From: a virus
Length of the DNA stretch: 24,468 nucleotides
Reading direction: 5' to 3' (one strand)
Virus record (IMG/VR): IMGVR_UViG_3300046000_003616
Location: 1 to 24,468 of that record
The notes beneath the pieces are model-generated. The model searched no databases. It had not been told where the DNA came from and worked only from the letters and a program-made list of their open reading frames with translations. The stretch's first letter is position 1. Each line of letters begins with the position of its first letter. Positions 22,364-24,468 of the stretch are shown here, one piece after another. Made by a program: the position numbers and the translations under genes.

Positions 22364-24414
22364 TACGAATTAACTTTTAATAATTGCGTAGCAACTGCTG
22401 ATGGGTCTGTTTCATCAATAGTAATAATAGTGTTTCTAATCGATTCAATAATACCAGATTCAGATTCTATACTCAAACGAATTAAACCATCTGAAGTAGC
22501 AACTGCTAAAATTCTTAAATCGTTGATTGTAATAACACCAGTTGAGTAATTAATTGTACCTACACTTGGATTTATAACTTGCCTATTGGCGGTACTATCG
22601 TAATAAATTGTTCTAATTGTTCCAACTTTAGTATCGATTACAGCCGATGCTGCAGCGTTATAACCATCACCACCTGTAATAGTAACAACTGCACGGCTAT
22701 AGTCAGAGCCACGATTTGTCATTTTGATTTCAGTAATTCTACCATTTTGGATTACAGCCACAGCTGTTGCACCTACGCCATCTCCAGTAATTGTTACCGT
22801 TGGCACAGTTTGAAAACCATAGCCTGCGTTTGAGATTTCGATAGAAGAAATGCCTGTTGAAGATTGTGGAATTTCTTCAATGACAGCAGTACGACTAACA
22901 CCACTATTATCAACTGTAGTAAACTCCGATGAGGTCATTCTGTTTGTGATTGTGCCACGATGTAGTGGAACACCAAAATTAATAGTATAATTAGACGTTG
23001 TTCCTACTTCTGGTTGGAATCTTTTTTGTAATCTAACAACCGTTTCTGAACCAATGATACCATTGAAGCTAACATGGTCAATTTCGTCTTGTAATTTCGA
23101 GAGAGCGAAAACACTATTAAATTTATTAAGGTAAGTATTTTTGTAACCAATGATTCCGTTCCTGATTAGAGTTCTTAATGTATTCTCATTAAGAGATGTT
23201 TTTCTATCATCATATTTCACAACCGAGTTTAAAATCAAATACAAATACTCGGGGTCACGAATTTCAGCGCTAACTGAAACAATGGCCTTTGGTTTAATAA
23301 TCTCATTGATAATTCTTGTCTTTTCTGATTCTGTGATATAGTAGTTTTCTTTTGGTTTCAAAGAAATCAAAACTTTACCATAGATTGGTGGAATTTCATC
23401 TTCACCACCCCATACTGATAATGAATCAATACTTGGATAATTCTTCTTAATGTAGGACTCATAGTCCACCTTAGTAACTAAACGATTCTGCGTGGCAAAT
23501 TGAACTGGTGATGCTGATTTAATTTCATCAACTGTTTCTCTATCTGAGCCACCACCTGCAACAGAGACAACTTGAATTACACCGGTACTGTAAGGGCCAA
23601 TGGCAGAAGACATTCCGAAACCATCAACCTTGTTGGCTAAAGTGCCGTTTGTTGACAAATAGCCAACTGAAATTACAGAACCATCTTCAATCTTACGACC
23701 AACAGTTCCATTACCAAAATAGATTTGATATTTTCCGCCTTTAGATTCTTGCAAATAGAATACGGCAGAGTCAGCGCCAACATCCAAAATATCCGTCACT
23801 TTGTTATAAACTGTGGTTGATGTATTACTTGTGGATGGATTTACTGATACAGTAATTGTGGATGTATCAATGTCCATATCAGGCAAAGTAAATATTGACT
23901 TTGGATTAGCACTCTCATCATAATTGAAAGTGTAATTCAATAACTGGCCTTCTTTGATTTCTAAATTCTCAAAGTAATAACTGGTGTCAGATTTTGTGAC
24001 AGTAACGCCATTCATAACCACAAAACCAAAAATACGTTTATCTACCAACTTAGAATTAAAAACATATCCCTTTGGAATAGTTAATGTATCCAATGTTGTG
24101 TTACCACTATTGATTGTTAGGTTGATAGTTGCTGTAGGTGCAGTTTTAGAATAAGGCACATAGCCTAATGTCTTGGCATGAGAAACCACAGAATCACGCA
24201 ACAGGGCAGTATCTAAGAATGCCTCGTTGGCAACCATGTTTAGATAGTAGGCATTATAGTGTGTATTGTAAGCTAAAAGATTAACCAAAACATTTAAACC
24301 AGAACCCTCAAAATCATAATCTTGGAATTCAGTTTGTTGTTTTAGGAATGATTTTAGGTTGGTCTTGATTGTATCGAAATCAAGGTCTGTTACCTGTAAA
24401 CGATTTTGTGCCAT
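22363..24414 (-). CDS. 6: Baseplate wedge protein gp6
   Basis: The 683-residue protein is close to T4 gp6 in length (660). The N terminus has 'D-L-D-F-D-T-I-K-T-N-L-K-S-F-L-K' and 'V-N-L-L-A-Y-N-T-H-Y-N-A-Y-Y-L-N-M' (about 47-63), the hallmark of this wedge protein. The central baseplate-J-like core (about 290-390) has 'T-Q-N-R-L-V-T-K-V-D-Y-E-S-Y', 'S-V-W-G-G-E-D-E-I-P-P' and 'Y-G-K-V-L-I-S-L'. gp6 forms the inner ring that joins the wedges and holds the baseplate together during the hexagon-to-star change. In the C-terminal part (about 525-600) are two GxGY-type beta modules ('N-A-G-Y-G-F', 'N-R-G-S-D-Y'). The ATG directly follows the stop codon of the upstream gene. Confidence 0.88.
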   Translation of the reverse strand: MAQNRLQVTDLDFDTIKTNLKSFLKQQTEFQDYDFEGSGLNVLVNLLAYNTHYNAYYLNMVANEAFLDTALLRDSVVSHAKTLGYVPYSKTAPTATINLTINSGNTTLDTLTIPKGYVFNSKLVDKRIFGFVVMNGVTVTKSDTSYYFENLEIKEGQLLNYTFNYDESANPKSIFTLPDMDIDTSTITVSVNPSTSNTSTTVYNKVTDILDVGADSAVFYLQESKGGKYQIYFGNGTVGRKIEDGSVISVGYLSTNGTLANKVDGFGMSSAIGPYSTGVIQVVSVAGGGSDRETVDEIKSASPVQFATQNRLVTKVDYESYIKKNYPSIDSLSVWGGEDEIPPIYGKVLISLKPKENYYITESEKTRIINEIIKPKAIVSVSAEIRDPEYLYLILNSVVKYDDRKTSLNENTLRTLIRNGIIGYKNTYLNKFNSVFALSKLQDEIDHVSFNGIIGSETVVRLQKRFQPEVGTTSNYTINFGVPLHRGTITNRMTSSEFTTVDNSGVSRTAVIEEIPQSSTGISSIEISNAGYGFQTVPTVTITGDGVGATAVAVIQNGRITEIKMTNRGSDYSRAVVTITGGDGYNAAASAVIDTKVGTIRTIYYDSTANRQVINPSVGTINYSTGVITINDLRILAVATSDGLIRLSIESESGIIESIRNTIITIDETDPSAVATQLLKVNS

Positions 24415-24468
24415 TTATCGTACTCGTTCTAAGAAAAATTGTATTGTTACTGGTTCGGTTCTGTTGAC
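24415..24468 (-). CDS. 3' end of the gene upstream of gp6, possibly baseplate wedge gp25
   Basis: The frame is open from the window edge and ends with TAA directly in front of the gp6 ATG. The last 17 residues are V-N-R-T-E-P-V-T-I-Q-F-F-L-E-R-V-R. In related phages gp25 is often encoded next to gp6, and a beta-strand such as 'E-P-V-T-I-Q-F' suits its C terminus. That is context, not proof. Too little is visible for a firm name. Confidence 0.5.
   Translation of the reverse strand, partial: VNRTEPVTIQFFLERVR

Noticed and set aside
1-24468. tRNA genes, integrase, transposase or attachment sites
   Set aside because: No cloverleaf-like segment, no insertion-sequence ends and no recombinase were seen; nearly all DNA is accounted for by minus-strand coding regions.

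Overview
The window is a tail and baseplate region of a T4-like (contractile-tailed, myovirus-type) bacteriophage. The DNA is AT-rich and every gene I can support lies on the minus strand, so the operon is read from right (24468) to left (1). Many small overlapping or abutting junctions (TAATG, 1-3 nt gaps) and short spacers are typical of a phage late operon. The baseplate proteins and the fibre set (DUF4815-type giant protein, DUF7483-type repeats, a glycine-rich adhesin, a 2OG-Fe(II) oxygenase) resemble marine and freshwater T4-like phages of picocyanobacteria, SAR11 or similar oligotrophs. The sequence does not fix the host.

Right part (about 12.1-24.5 kb), conserved baseplate: the tail end of an upstream gene (possibly gp25), then gp6, an 834-residue protein in the gp7 position, gp8, and a 2071-residue DUF4815-type protein. 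A 70-residue coiled-coil protein follows. T4 gp9, gp10, gp11 and gp12 have no recognisable counterparts here. The same Gly-x-Gly-Tyr beta module is present in gp6, the gp7-position protein and gp8.

Middle and left part (0-11.9 kb), variable fibre/adhesin locus: an 86-aa fibre-like protein, a 106-aa beta protein, two 'YIGN' fibre proteins, two paralogous DUF7483 repeat proteins, a short fibre protein, a glycine-rich and cysteine-containing adhesin, and a beta-propeller-like (BNR) fibre protein. Between them lie two tail-assembly-chaperone-like (Phage_tail_APC) proteins, a tryptophan-rich accessory protein, a 2OG-Fe(II) oxygenase and an 82-aa conserved protein. The locus reads as a set of duplicated and reshuffled receptor-binding modules, with helper proteins close to the fibres they may fold or modify.

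Regulation: T4-type late-promoter-like motifs (TATAAATA, xATAAATA or CTAAATA) sit just upstream of several fibre-locus genes, usually overlapping the previous stop codon. At the left edge one such motif fills the loop of a 12-bp hairpin. The 3' arm of that hairpin contains the ribosome binding site of the next gene, which starts with TTG and runs off the window. That arrangement is the most interesting single observation in the window.
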